Made by a program: the position numbers and the translations under genes. The notes under the pieces are model-generated. The model made no database searches. It saw only the letters and a list, made by a program, of their open reading frames with translations, and was not told the DNA's origin. Below are positions 1-11,113 of a stretch of 64,000 bases of DNA, piece after piece. This stretch comes from Uranotaenia lowii (taxonomy: Eukaryota; Arthropoda; Insecta; Diptera; Culicidae), in contig NC_073691.1 in the NCBI RefSeq assembly GCF_029784155.1, forward strand, positions 138,996,433 through 139,060,432. The letters are read 5' to 3'. Numbering within the stretch: the stretch's first letter is position 1; every line of letters begins with the position of its first letter.

Positions 1-179
1 AATATTAAAAATGTGACATACATGCTTCAAAGCATAGCACTTTTGAAAAAAAATAAAAAACTGTATTTGAAAAGCACAATCTATACAAAAAAAAAAAACA
101 GATGACATGATTAAAGAAAACATTATTCAAGACGGTAGCATGTTTGGGGTAACAATAATTTTCAATAAATTTCCAAAAT

Positions 180-640
180 CGAATAAACAATATAAAACCA
201 AAATTCCGATTTAAAAAAGAGTGATCAGGTTAGCACAAGGTTCCATATAAAATTGTTTTGTTTTCTACCTGAAAATCATAAAAATCTTTTTTAAAAAATA
301 TCATTCTATACTACTAGTATTGGGGCAAAATGTTTAACTACAATCACGTTGTCAACTTACCTTAAAAGCATAGACTCATTCAGTGATAAGCGATAAAGTT
401 TTAGGATTTTTTTAGGAATTCATAGACATTAAGAGATAAATAACATAACATCAAAATTAACCAACAAATAGGTAGTGAGTAAAAAACCTGAGAAATATGG
501 TTTCGAATGGCTATGGCTGTGTTGAATTTTTAATGTAACATTTCTTACGTAAGATTTTTGGGAACCCCCCCTACCCCCCTAGTAAGAGATCGTAAGCAAA
601 TGTAAAACCCCCCCTATGTGCTTACGTAATTAGTGAACAG
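180..640. repeat. dispersed repeat, copy A
   Basis: This stretch is closely similar, in the same orientation, to 30536-31310. Shared landmarks are the start near GAATAAACAATATAAAA, GATCAGGTTAGCACAAGG, ATTAACCAACAAATAGGTAG, and the C-rich end with TTACGTAAG and TAGTGAACAGCCCC. Copy A lacks about 290 bp that copy B carries after the GATAAAGTTT segment. The final motif looks like the terminus of a DNA transposon, but I see no matching inverted terminus on the left, so the class is undecided. No coding capacity is visible. Confidence 0.75.
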
Positions 641-3600
641 CCCCTTAGCCCTCCGAAACCAGTAAAAATCTCTTAATTTTTTTCTGCACAAATTAAAAAA
701 ATGGAATTGTTGCCTTATACTATCAGACATTGATCCTTCATGTCAAGCTTTTTGAATTATTTTTCAAAAATCGTTTAACAAAGTTGAAAATATTGAGTCT
801 TTTCAAAAATAGAAAAAACAGCTTTTCACATTATTCATACATTCTTTGTTGCAAGTGTGTTACATTCTAAACAAAGAATGAAAATTCCATTTCATTCGTG
901 TCAGTTGAATAAAGTTTTAAATTGAGAGAATTTTAAAATCAATCAACCTTTCTAGGATGTGAGAGATTTTGCAGCAATCTGTTGGAAAATTTCAATACAA
1001 AAATTTACTCACTGCATGGATGAAAAACTCTACGGGTTGTTATCAAAACTCGTATGGTTGGCTCTTCCATATCACAGATTTTTGGTTGAACCCATAATAT
1101 TGCTTAATGAACATCGATAACTACGAACAAACTGGAGTTGAGAGCTTAAATTTTCTTGCAGGGCGCTGGCTGTTCAACTTCCACTGTAAAAAAATAATAG
1201 CATTTTGTTTCAGGGCCATGGCGGCGGCTACCCCAGCAGAAGGAAAAAATTCACAAACAATGCAGAGGTTAATATAAAAAATCATGATCATGATCATGAT
1301 CGTATATATATAATTAAAAAAAATTAATAAAAATGCGTTTCATTAAAAACAAAAACAATGCATTTTATCTTTTCAAATTAATTTAATTAATATTTTGAAT
1401 CTACGATGTCCTACGTTTACGGGGAGCAGCATTTACAGTAGAAACAGCCATACGAATGATTTAATGAAAATTCCTGTAGGATTCTTAGCATCGATGTGAT
1501 CGCTAATTCAGCCATTGATCATTTCGTGGCAAAGTATCATCTGATTGTTGGCTTGAACGTATTTTCGGGTCAGAACCAAACAACCATATTTATGTTCATG
1601 TAGACGAGTAAAATAACTGATAAATCAATATATATTTCTCCGTGTAGGTAGTATCACTGAAAATTTCATCATCAATTTCATCCATCTATTAAAATGTTAT
1701 TTACAAATTAAAGTGTTGCATTTTTTTTCGAATACAGTCCTTCATTTTTATCGTCAAAAATATTCTCATGCGCTTGGTTAGGCATGGGCTATGCTTCGAA
1801 GTTGTTTTAAACTTTATCATGTCGTTTATGTCATTTGACAAAAATTTATGAAATTAGGATCATTGATTTGAGCAGACTATTGCTGTATTAAGATGAAAGT
1901 TCCTTCCTTAGTATACCCTAGAAAAGAGAATAGGTGCCTTAAGATAGCATCATGTTAATTGAGCACTTGAAAATAACGGTCCATCCATAAAACTTTCAAG
2001 GAAAAGTAAAAGTTTCTGACAAGTGTATGTTCATTAACATTTTCCTCAAACAATATCTCAGCACCATAAACAATATACCGGCATCAGAAAAGCTTTCTCT
2101 ACAGTTCCAAAGAGTTTCTTACAACAACTTGACACTCCCCACAAATGGATGCACAACGAATTTAAATCATTGAAGCATCCATGGTTCCACACCGGGGCAA
2201 TAAATGTTATGACATTCATTCCAGCGCAATCATATTTTCGAGTCCCGGTTATGAATAATTGAACGACTTTTTGCTGTCAACATTCCACAGATCGGTAATC
2301 AATTTTATCACCTATCATAATACAGCGGCCAACCGTTTGACACGTGAGGGGAATGTGATAAACTAAATATTCAACCACAGAATATAAAAACGATTCGCAG
2401 ATTATCTCCGGTTCAGTTCGTGGTGATTGAAGTTTCTTTAAATGATTTGAATTTCGATCTAAAGCCTCGAACAGTTCGACGTAGATTAGGGCGGTCCGAA
2501 ATAATCTCGAAGTGTTTCGGAATAAACACGTTATGGGCTAAATTGGTCAATTATTCCTTCATAGTTCAACGGGGTTAAAAAAAATGTGACATCAATACGA
2601 AAAAAAGTATTTCTACAATTTCTGCAAGGTGTGAGCTGCTCTTCAAACTTGACGTTATTTAAAAACAAGTTTTTGAGACCGTTCAGTGATGTGTTGCCAA
2701 AATCTCATACAAGAAGAACATACTTGATTATCGTTGAGCTATTTCCGAAACTTGATCAAATGAACTAAAATTTAAACCTTATTTTAACACATAAAATATG
2801 TGCCGTTACTCTCCAAGATGTCAATCAATATTCAGCTATTGATTCTAACAGTCGTCCTTCTACCTCACATTTGTAGGTGGTAAATTTTTGGTGCTCCAAA
2901 AGTAACAGCATATATATCTAAGGGAAGAATAGAGGTGGCAATAGCAGCATATCGTTCGTCAGACTTTGTAACTCGGTGAAAGTTTGTCTAGCTAGGGAGA
3001 TGGGGAATGTGCCAAAATCTGGCCGTTTTATGCCAGCTGACAAGTATACCTATTGCGGGCTTTTTTTCGGGAGCGATGCGGTGGAATGGGCGAGTTGATT
3101 CCATATTTCTGAGACAAACTTCAGTTCGAATTTTGTTAACCGAGCCCCTGATAGCATTACAAAGTTCGTCCTGAACAACCGTCTTCGATGTCGTGGATAG
3201 GCGAGCTGCTCCATTACAAAGTTCCTCCCGGTGATGTGTATGGAGGTAGAGTTATAAACTTTGGTTAAATTTTCAGATAGAATTGGGCTTGCCATGTACC
3301 ACTCAGGGTGCTGAAAAAAGTTTTTTGTCTGTTTGAGTTCTTGTCACATTATAGCATTCAAATCGTTATTCTCTGAGGACTGTAAGAATACATTAGAACT
3401 ATTTCGATTTGCAGTTTGCGTACTTTATTCAATCTCAATTGAAGTGCATCCTTTCGAGGTAATTGGTTTCGACTTATGGACGAATAAAAGCTAGCGTTTC
3501 TTTATTTATTTTTTTAAAAAACTACCTGCTCATTATTTGGAACGTCATTTATTCACCTGAAGCTCGATTCACTCAGTCGTTGGCTGCACAAAACCGACCA

Positions 3601-4012
3601 AATATGAATATAAGATCGAGAAAATTAACATCAGAAACTTTATACTCCCTCGTTTAAACAAAAACAATTCTACGTGGAAATAGGGAAATATTTCAGACTC
3701 CGCTCTAGAATACCAACATTAGAATATTATTCATACTTAAAGAGATGTATTCAAACTGTAGGATTTTATTTATATTTGTTAGGTTGATTAGGAAGGAAAA
3801 CTCATAACATATTGATTGGTTTTGTTTTCACTATTCAAGAAGGCTTGAATATTTATTAGTTTTCAGTAACATCAATATAAATTTATCACATTGATGACAA
3901 AAAGTTTTATTGTCACTGAATATTCTTAAAAAGACCAACACTGCTAGCTCATCATACTATGCTGACAAAGAATATGCCCTTAATCTTTCTGACGAAATAG
4001 GGACAACATATC
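641..4012. other. AT-rich region without recognised gene
   Basis: No convincing coding region or element boundary is visible. There is a short TGATCA run near 1283-1303. An 81-codon frame on the minus strand (3050-3295) contains two near-identical stretches around CATTACAAAGTTC at about 3155 and 3215, so it is probably a decayed repeat and not a gene. The 2100-2560 part is less simple in sequence and may be ordinary host intron. Confidence 0.5.
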
Positions 4013-4014
4013 TA

Positions 4015-4725
4015 CACTCAGAAAAATACTATTATGTATGCCATAAGATTCTCTTATGAAGTGGCGCCATAAGAAAAATTAATGAAATTCATAAGATTGT
4101 CTTATGACGCGAATGAATTCTGAAGATGAACGCCTACTTCAATGAGAGGTTGTTGCTTTTCATAAGAGATTCTTATGGAAACAGTAAATCACTTTCTAAT
4201 AAAAACAATTCTCGATATTTCATGCTGAAAACATTCACTTTATTGTTTGCCAAATTTGTTTAAAATTAAATCCTTCATGGTCACCATCAGCAGCGCATCA
4301 ACAGACGGCTCCATCAAAGTTTTTTGTCGCATCTTAATCTTCGACCTTTCGTTTTTTGCCGATCAGCTTGCTGAAAAGTAAACAAACAATGTATTTTAGT
4401 TTACTGATATACTCAACGTTCACACCAAAAACATCAAATCGAACTTACCATTCCGGAGATAACAATAACATTTAACATTGAAGGAAAACTATAATAACTA
4501 TGAACTGGCGATTGCTTCGTACTGTTAGATTATGAAAAAAAAACTGATGCTATGAATGAATGTGTTCATCATTTTTTCACAATGCCGTTTCTTCTATTTT
4601 TCATTAGAACATCGTATGAAAATTGAAAGAATTTCATAAGACTCTTATGAAAAATTAGTTTGGACGCAAAAAAGTGGTTCATAAGATGTATCTTATGAAA
4701 TTTATAATAAGATTTCCTCTGAGTG
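4015..4725. mobile_element. TA-flanked MITE with CACTCAGA ends and many short hairpins
   Basis: The left end CACTCAGAAAAA and the right end (reverse complement CACTCAGAGGAAA) form short terminal inverted repeats, each bordered by TA (4013-4014 and 4726-4727). That fits a Tc1/mariner-type target duplication. There is no transposase frame. The interior contains at least five near-palindromes of the form CATAAGA-(few nt)-TCTTATG, around 4047, 4090, 4159, 4634 and 4680. A non-autonomous element is the simplest reading; the mobilising family is unknown. Confidence 0.7.
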
Positions 4726-4727
4726 TA

Positions 4728-5254
4728 CGTTTGTGATTGTATCCCGTCTGATATCTTTGTGCCAATCAGCATTAATCAATCATTCGTGCTGACGGGAGGA
4801 CGATTCGGTGTACCGTTTTCTGCCCTCTAGAGAAAAACAACAAATGCCAGGATTTCGCGAAGTTGTCCTAGCTCGATTGGCAATACTGACGGAAAAAACA
4901 GATTGTGTTGACAACAGATTTTCGCCTTGATGACACATTTTTCCTTCAGCTTCGCAACAATTCGAGATCAACGTTCCACATGAATTGTATTTGGAATTTA
5001 GTCTGATACTTAGGCAGTCCAGATGAGTGAATGTGATTTTTGAGCGAAAAAAATAGAGTTAAACTTTCCTTAAAGATATGAATAAAACAGGAAAGTAATC
5101 TAACTATCTCCCACAATACTCTCCAAACCATCATGTGAACATAGTCCACTACCAAATATTTGAAAAATCTTAAGATTTTGCAATCTGACGCAATAAAAAT
5201 GTTTGAAATCAGTTATTATTTGACGAAATGGCATGCATTTCAAATTGAGTGTTC
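4728..5254. other. no recognised feature
   Basis: Mixed-composition sequence with only short overlapping frames on the minus strand. No motif, splice pattern or repeat match to the rest of the window was seen. It is probably host intronic or intergenic DNA, or an unrecognised old repeat. Confidence 0.4.
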
Positions 5255-5396
5255 TGGTCGGGGCGTTCGAACGTTTTGACGCCTCATTAACAGTGATGAA
5301 TACCATTCTTAAAAATGGAAGCTCATTTTGAAGCTTAATAACTTTCTTATTTTAACTATCATAGAAATGTGGTCTTGGGATGAAATATTTTTCATA

Positions 5397-6670
5397 AAGG
5401 GTGATACGGTCAAAATTTAGTCAATATCAACTTGACGAATTTCTTTTAAATTTGCATTAAAAAAAACCTGAACACCCCTTATTTTGAAGGTGTGTGTGTA
5501 GAATGTTGCTCCTATTTTGATTTTGGAATTCACTCTTCAGTTTTCAAAATGCCGTCCAAGGAAGAAGAGCAGCGTATCAAAATTTTGCTCGCGCATCGCG
5601 AAAGTCCGAGCTACTCGCACGCAAAGCTGGCAAAATCGCTAAATGTTGCCAAATCAACCGTTACAAATGTAATTGAAGTGTTTGGGGAACGTTTGTCGAC
5701 AGCCAGGAAGTCTAGATCGGGGGGAAATCGAAAACCGGAAGCCGCTGAGACGACAAAGAGAGTGGCCGGTAGTTTCAAGCGAAACCCTAACCTCTCTCTC
5801 CGAGATGCCGCAAATAAGCTGGGTGTATCGTCTAAAACCGTGCATCGAGCCAAAAACCGAGCCGGACTATCGACTTACAAGAAGGTAGTGATGACTCCAA
5901 ATCGCGATGAGAAACAAAATACAACGGCCAAAGCGACGATGCTGACGAAGTTTGACTGCGTGGTAATGGACGACGAAACCTACGTCAAAGCCGATTACAA
6001 GTAGCTTCCGGGACAGAAGTTTTATACGGCAAAAGGAAGGGGAAAGGTAACAGATATTTTCAAGCACATGAAACTATCAAAGTTCGCAAAGAAATATCTG
6101 GTTTGGCAAGCCATCTGTACCTGTGGCTTGAAAAGCAGCATTTTCATAGCTTCCGGGACTGTCAACCAAGAAATTTACGTGAAAGAGTGTTTGAATAAAC
6201 GTTTGCTGCCTTTCGTGAAGAAACACGGTTGTTCCGTACTGTTTTGGCCGGATTTTGTATCTTGTCATTATGGTAAAAAGGCCATGGAGTGGTACGCCGC
6301 CAACAACGTGCAGATGGACAAGAACCCTCCCAACACGCCAGAGCTCCGCCCAATTGAGAAATTCTGGGCTATTGTCAAGCGGAACCTAAAGAAGACCAAA
6401 AAAACTGCTAAGGACGAGCAGCAGTTCAAGGCAAACTGGCTTTCTGCGGCGAAGAAGGTGGACAAGGATGCTGTACAAAATCTGATGGCAGGGGTTAAGC
6501 GTAAGGCCCGGCAATTCGGATTTGGAAAAGCGGAAGCCAAACTGAATATTTTTCCTGAATTTTATACTAATTAAACTTGAAAAAGAAATTTAATTTGATT
6601 TTTTAAATAAACGATTTCACGGATTTACTCGCGTTTTCGCTTGACCAAGTTTTTTGACCGTATCACCCTT
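5397..6670 (+). mobile_element. Tc1/mariner-type transposon, DD37E group, nearly complete
   Basis: The 1,274-bp element is flanked by TA (5395-5396 and 6671-6672). Its terminal inverted repeats begin AAGGGTGATACGGTC and end GACCGTATCACCCTT. It carries one transposase reading frame broken by a single stop codon. The same family recurs in the window at 49088-56019 (split), 56190-56832 and 29700-30125. Membership in the mosquito ITm DD37E group is inferred from the residue spacing seen in the copy at 54924-55853 and from general sequence character. Confidence 0.92.
5549..6574 (+). pseudogene. DD37E mariner transposase, one nonsense codon and a 9-bp catalytic-core deletion
   Basis: A cut-and-paste transposase of about 341 codons acting on its own terminal repeats. 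The start is the ATG giving MPSKEEEQRIKILL, although the frame is open further upstream. The N-terminal third is a helix-turn-helix DNA-binding region (AKLAKSLNVAKSTVTNVIEV). The first catalytic Asp lies in VVMDDETY (about residue 142), the second in FWPDFVSCHYG, and the Glu in RPIEKFW. A TAG at 6002-6004 interrupts the frame, where the second copy reads Gln; everything downstream stays in frame. Only 34 residues separate the second Asp from Glu, against 37 in the copy at 54924-55853. The difference is a 9-bp in-frame loss after NNVQ. This copy is therefore probably inactive on two counts. Confidence 0.9.
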
Positions 6671-7318
6671 TAGTTAAAGTTTTTTTTTATAGGAGTTTAA
6701 CCCATTTAGGTCATTCTTCCTCGATGAAAATGGTGTTTAACCCATTAGGGTAATTGGGGTGGTTTTTGGCTCAGACTTCATGCAGAAGATTGGCTTTCCG
6801 AAGGAAAGTCAGAACCTTGGTCTCTTCTTCCAGGCAGTTACTCAGTTTAAGCTTTTGAAAAAACCGAATTCAAAGAAATTAACCCTAAGGGACCAAGGTT
6901 ATTGATGATAAACTGGCTTTTCATGTTTCTTCCGAAAAAAGGTCTCAAAAGCCGATACAAACTTCAAGCTCGTTGAGCGACCCCTACCCGTGATCTGAAC
7001 TAGCCCAAAATGGGCAAGGAATATTGTACCAGCCCTAGAGTCAATTTGAGGTTGCATTGCATAGCTTTTTAAAAAGTTGGGTCATTTGGAACACTCTAAT
7101 ATACATAGATTGCAGATAAATCAGTTGTTTTAATTCAATACATTCAAGATTAGTTGCTTTCAAGAAAAAAAAACATTGAAAGTAATATTTATTATTTCGT
7201 AATTATTTCCCCAATATTTCAGAAAATTTTTAATAGCAATTCACTGTTGATGTGAATCTCCGATTTATTTTTAAATTTATAAAAACGTTGTACTAGCCCT
7301 ATATAATAAACTTAAACT

Positions 7319-7360
7319 TTTGGGATGAATCATCCAATAGGATAAAAACCTTCTAAAAAA
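7319..7360 (+). mobile_element. 42-bp A-tailed micro-insertion with 11-bp target duplication
   Basis: A 42-bp segment with the core GGGATGAATCATCC ends in a run of A. It is flanked by perfect direct repeats AAACTTAAACT at 7308-7318 and 7361-7371. A related segment with its own, different target duplication lies at 8890-8930. Variable-length target duplication plus an A tail is the hallmark of LINE-type target-primed insertion. This copy would be truncated to its last few dozen bases. Confidence 0.7.
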
Positions 7361-7564
7361 AAACTTAAACTATAGATTTCGAGAAAACATTCACAGGAAT
7401 GATTCAGAAAATTAATAAATTTTCACAATAAATTATCGGTCATATTTGGCATGCATGCTAGAAAATGTATAAGTAATAATCCAATGAAGTTTTGTTCTGT
7501 TATCTGCAGAAAAATGAGCAAGTTAAACCCGGTCTCAAATCAAATGTTTCAAAATTCCAGACAA

Positions 7565-7700
7565 AAAACTGACTCGTTGAGCGACCCCTTCCCGTGTTCC
7601 AATCTGGCCCAAATTTATTTATGGGATCTTATGCTAGACCTAGGATCAATTTTAGCCTGCAGTGTTAAGTGCCAGCTGGTTACTGTGTACCCCGGGCAAC
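7565..7700. repeat. foldback arm fragment
   Basis: Similar to the right outer arm of the foldback at 8956-9715: shared TTGAGCGACCCCTTCCCGTG, CTAGACCTAGGATCAATTTT and TAGCCTGCAG. No terminus is preserved. It may be a decayed end of the old copy at 5255-7103 or a separate insertion. Confidence 0.6.
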
Positions 7701-8045
7701 CTGGAACCGGATTTGCGCCAGCCAAAAAGTTCAAAATGCTAACATTCAAAAAATACGTTAGATATTGACTTGAAATAGTGCCATCTATTGCGCCGTTCAA
7801 AAGATACAAATCAAATTTTCAGGTGGCCAGTTTTCAAAAAAGCCCAGCCAAAAAACAAAAAAAAAATTGTTCAAAACTATCGTTGGGAATTTTACACAAG
7901 TTTCGTGGGCTAGCTTGTATGTCTGTTCTCTGTGGTTTTATTTACGTTATGTAAATATCTTGTTTTACATTTTAATCAAGCATGTGCACAGGAAGCAGAC
8001 AGTAAATCTGGACACTTGAATCTATATTCTCGCTAACGAGACGAT

Positions 8046-8796
8046 ACAGGGTATCCCATTATGACTAAGCACGATTTAAAATGAACACAATTTAGGAACA
8101 AATTTTTCATATTTATGTTCTCTATAGTATTTTTTAACAGTGAATCAATAAAAATTTAGATTCCAGTCAATCGTACGCCGGTGATTCAATATCTAAGACT
8201 GCTCATTAGCTTCAGCACAGACTGATTTGCGAAGACTTTGACCACTTTTTTCCAGTCTTTTGTGAAGTTTTCGATAGAATCAGCATTTTTTACATGTTTC
8301 CTCACCGAATACCAACTTACACCGATTTTCCACACAGCAGTTATAAATAATTTACGAGCTTTTGGTTCGATAAAGCCAGCTTGTTTTTGACTCGATTTCG
8401 GCTTCTTTGGTTTCAATCTTACTTTGGTACGATTGACAGTGCTGAGAGGGGATTCACATTTTTGGCCCCATCATGAACTGAGGCAGTTTTCTAACTGGCG
8501 GAAGCACGCATGACTTTCCGGTTCAAAGTTTTGTCCACCGGACCCGGTTTCAAACCAACTTTGTTTGTCCACGAAACTGCTTCATACTTCCGAAAAGAAT
8601 TTCAGACAGCTCCAATGCTTACTTTTTCCATGTTCGGCAACTTGTCAGGGCCGTAGAAAAAATTATGTTTTAATTATTTTCAAATTTATTGAGTAAGCGT
8701 CTGTTAACTAGAAATAATTTGAATCCAATTCTAGTCTTTTCAATAATCATCTCGAAAATATAAATCTGAGTATTCGGATTCAGAAATGTATCTTAT
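8046..8796 (-). mobile_element. degenerate Tc1/mariner element, family B, copy 1
   Basis: The left terminus AGGGTATCCCATTATGAC, followed by AAGCACGATT, matches the termini of copy 2 at about 8799 and 10614. The minus-strand frame 8186-8416 reads KPKKPKSSQKQAG and KARKLF, which is like the linker of mariner-type transposases, and VDKTLNRKVMRAS is readable further 5' around 8510-8550. Catalytic residues are not preserved and the frame is broken, so it is a relic. The right boundary against copy 2 is uncertain. Confidence 0.6.
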
Positions 8797-8889
8797 AGAG
8801 TGTTCCATTATGTCTCAGCACGATTACAGTGAATCCATAAAAAATTAGATTCCACTCAATCGAAGGCCAATGATCGAATTTTCGATCAA

Positions 8890-8930
8890 GGGATGAATCA
8901 TCCTACAGGATGAAAATCCCAGAAAAAAAA
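8890..8930 (+). mobile_element. 41-bp A-tailed micro-insertion with 14-bp target duplication
   Basis: A 41-bp insert begins GGGATGAATCATCC and ends in A8. It is flanked by perfect 14-bp direct repeats GAATTTTCGATCAA (8876-8889 and 8931-8944). It is a relative of 7319-7360. The core can pair as GGGAT with ATCCC and GGAT with ATCC, a small 3'-terminal hairpin. LINE-like reverse transcription of a 3' end is the best explanation. Confidence 0.75.
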
Positions 8931-8955
8931 GAATTTTCGATCAAAGACTGCTCAC

Positions 8956-9715
8956 TAGACTGCCCCAAATTTGTATGGGAAATTCAAAACCTGTGAAATG
9001 TTATACGCTGCAGGCTAAAATTGATCCTAGGCCTAGTCCTAGATCTCATGCCAAATTTGGGCCAGATCGGATCACGGGAAGGGATCGCTCAACGAGCCTG
9101 AAGTTTGTATGGGATTTTGAGACATTTTGTTCGGGAGAAACATGAAAATCCAGTTTTTCATCAATAACTTTGGTTCGCGTCGGCCGATTTCTTTCAAAAA
9201 CGGGTTTTCTTAAAGCCTAAATTATGAAAAACATTTCATCCGAAGACTGCATATCGATAAGAGTTAAGACAAAAAAGTTATTAGGCTTCCAAAATGGGCT
9301 AACTTTTTTAAGGATGGTATTCATCACTGTAAACGAGTCGGGGCGGTCGAACTTATTGACGCCTCATTAGCAAAAAAAGTTAGCCCATTTTGGAAGTCCA
9401 ATAACTTTTTTGTCTTAACTCTTATCGATATGCAGTCTTCGGATGAAATGTTTTTCATAATTTAGGCTTTAAGAAAACCTGTTTTTGAAAGAAATCGGCC
9501 GACGGGAACCAAAGTTATTGATGAAAAACTAGTTTTTCATGTTTCTCCCGAACAAAATGTCTCAAAATCACATACAAACTTCAGGCTCATTGAGCGACCC
9601 CTTCCCGTGATCCGATCTGGCCCAAATTTGGCATGAGATCTTGTACTAGGCCTAGGATCAATTTTAGCCTGCAGCGCATAACTTTTTCAAAAGTCGGGTC
9701 ATTTGGGGCACTCTA
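8956..9715. mobile_element. foldback element FB1, hAT-like ends
   Basis: Two inverted arms of about 345-354 bp (8956-9309 and 9372-9715) surround a spacer of about 62 bp. The ends are TAGACTGCCCC and, reversed, TAGAGTGCCCC. The perfect 8-bp direct repeat CTGCTCAC lies at 8948-8955 and 9716-9723. The empty-site sequence is visible in the sister mariner copy near 8190, which confirms insertion. There is no coding frame. Eight-bp duplications and TAG-type ends fit hAT-like transposition, but P-like elements also make 8-bp duplications. Confidence 0.85.
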
Positions 9716-10614
9716 CTGCTCACTAGCTTTAGCACAGATTGATTTGCGATGAATTTGACCACTTTTTCCAATTTGCGAAGTTTTCGATAGAATCAGCAGG
9801 CTTCACATGTTTCCTCAAATACGATTTGGCAAGGCCCCAAAAAGTTTCAATCGGTCTCGCTTGAGGACAATTTTTAGGATTCATCTCCTTCGGTACGATT
9901 AATTGTATTCATTGTGCCAGTAGTCACAAACGGTTCGAAAAGCATGCCACACTCACATATGGTTGCCAAACCATTGCTTTTTAACCGATTTTTTCGGTAA
10001 AAATTGGTGTCTCCGTCTCGTCAATAATTTGGTCATCCCGAACAGTGTAATACGGTAACGCACACCGATTGAATATCCACACATCAGTTGATCATATTAT
10101 TTTCGAATTCTTGATTTGACAGAAACAACTAGTTTTTTACTTGGCTTCGGATTGTCCTGCATCTTATATGTATTTAGTACCAATCTTACCTTGGTACGAT
10201 GGACTGTGCTGATAGAGGATCCACGTTTTTGGATTCATCCCAAACTGAGGCAGTTTTCTTACTGGCGTAAGCACGCATGACTTTCCGGTCCAAAATTTTG
10301 TCCACAAATTGTCTACGAAGATGCTTTCCTCTCCATACTATATTGAATTCAATTTCAAACCGTTCTAATGCTTATTTACTTTTTCCATTTTCGACAACTA
10401 ACTCAGATAAATGTTGGACACAGTACACCGTTTGTGCACGATATATTTGCACTTTTCCGGAAAAATGCTCCTCATTTTTACGAAAATTATGAAAAAATGG
10501 AAGTTTTAAGTAAAACTGTAAACAGCAAAACCCAGCAAAAATAAGCTGTTCAAACGTCATCCAGAATGAGCAGGGTTGTATCAAAATCGTGCTTAGACAT
10601 AGCGGGACATCCTA

Positions 10615-11105
10615 TAGCCCTTTGCATGAATTAGGAACTCCGGTAAATACATTATCTTACTGTTGAACAAAATGTGTCTTAATATTTATCCAATATATCA
10701 CTGGAAGCACAAAGATGGAACGAGCGATAAACTTTACCCTTAGAAGTGGAGGTAACAAAACAGTAATCGCTCGACTCGGATAAACATTGTCACAGGAGCT
10801 AGGAGCGTTTTTGTCTACGAAACGCGGAACGACGACGCTCTGCTAGCAGTGTTTACTCTTCATTTACATTTATTCAATTATCTCCCGATACTCGGCTTGG
10901 AGCACGCAGCGTGTCTATCTGTCCGGAAGGCCATACATTTCCGGACGACGATGGGGACTCGACTACACTGTCCTACTGGTTTGAACGGGTAGGAAATTGA
11001 ATTTCACGCTCTATCGGTGCGTTCCGTCCGGTGAGAAAATTTATCATATCGAATCGATTGTAGTTAAACCATGTCTACACAATAGATTGTTTAGGTGTTG
11101 GGTAG
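10615..11105. other. apparently unique, GC-richer sequence
   Basis: No match to repeats elsewhere in the window. It is less AT-rich than its surroundings and has small direct and inverted words (TCCGGAAGG, TTCCGGACGACG). It could be conserved non-coding host DNA such as a regulatory block in an intron. No coding frame is convincing. Confidence 0.35.
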
Positions 11106-11113
11106 ATGAACAC

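Larger units (their letters stand above)
5255..7103. mobile_element. old, left-truncated foldback element split by a mariner
   Basis: 5265-5394 matches the central spacer and inner right arm of the intact foldback at 8956-9715 (shared GACGCCTCATTA and CTTAATAACTTT-like words). About 6850-7103 matches the outer right arm, including GTTGAGCGACCCC, GTTATTGATGA and the terminus TTTGGAACACTCTA. A DD37E mariner (5397-6670) interrupts the right arm at a TA. The left arm is missing. 6673-6848 does not match the intact copy and may be another small insertion; it holds two near-copies of GTTTAACCCATT. Confidence 0.65.
7104..8045. other. AT-rich interval with small repeat fragments
   Basis: No gene. 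It holds the micro-insertion at 7319-7360 and a foldback arm fragment at about 7565-7700 (listed separately). The 105-codon frame at 7451-7768 runs across the foldback fragment and has no recognisable domain, so it is not called. Confidence 0.45.
8798..10614 (-). mobile_element. degenerate Tc1/mariner element, family B, copy 2, carrying nested insertions
   Basis: The termini AGAGTGTTCCATTATGTC (about 8798) and, at the other end, the reverse complement of AATCGTGCTTAGACATAGCG (to about 10614) are inverted relatives of the copy 1 terminus. The decayed minus-strand transposase shows NCPQARPIETFWG around 9840-9890 (the Glu of the triad) and FVTTGTMN near 9910-9930, with stops and frame changes throughout. 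It is interrupted by the micro-insertion at 8890-8930 and the foldback at 8956-9715. Outside these insertions it parallels copy 1 closely. Confidence 0.65.

Noticed and set aside
3050..3295. 81-codon minus-strand frame as a gene
   Set aside because: It contains an internal near-duplicate (CATTACAAAGTTC twice), no domain and no promoter or splice context; more likely a decayed repeat.
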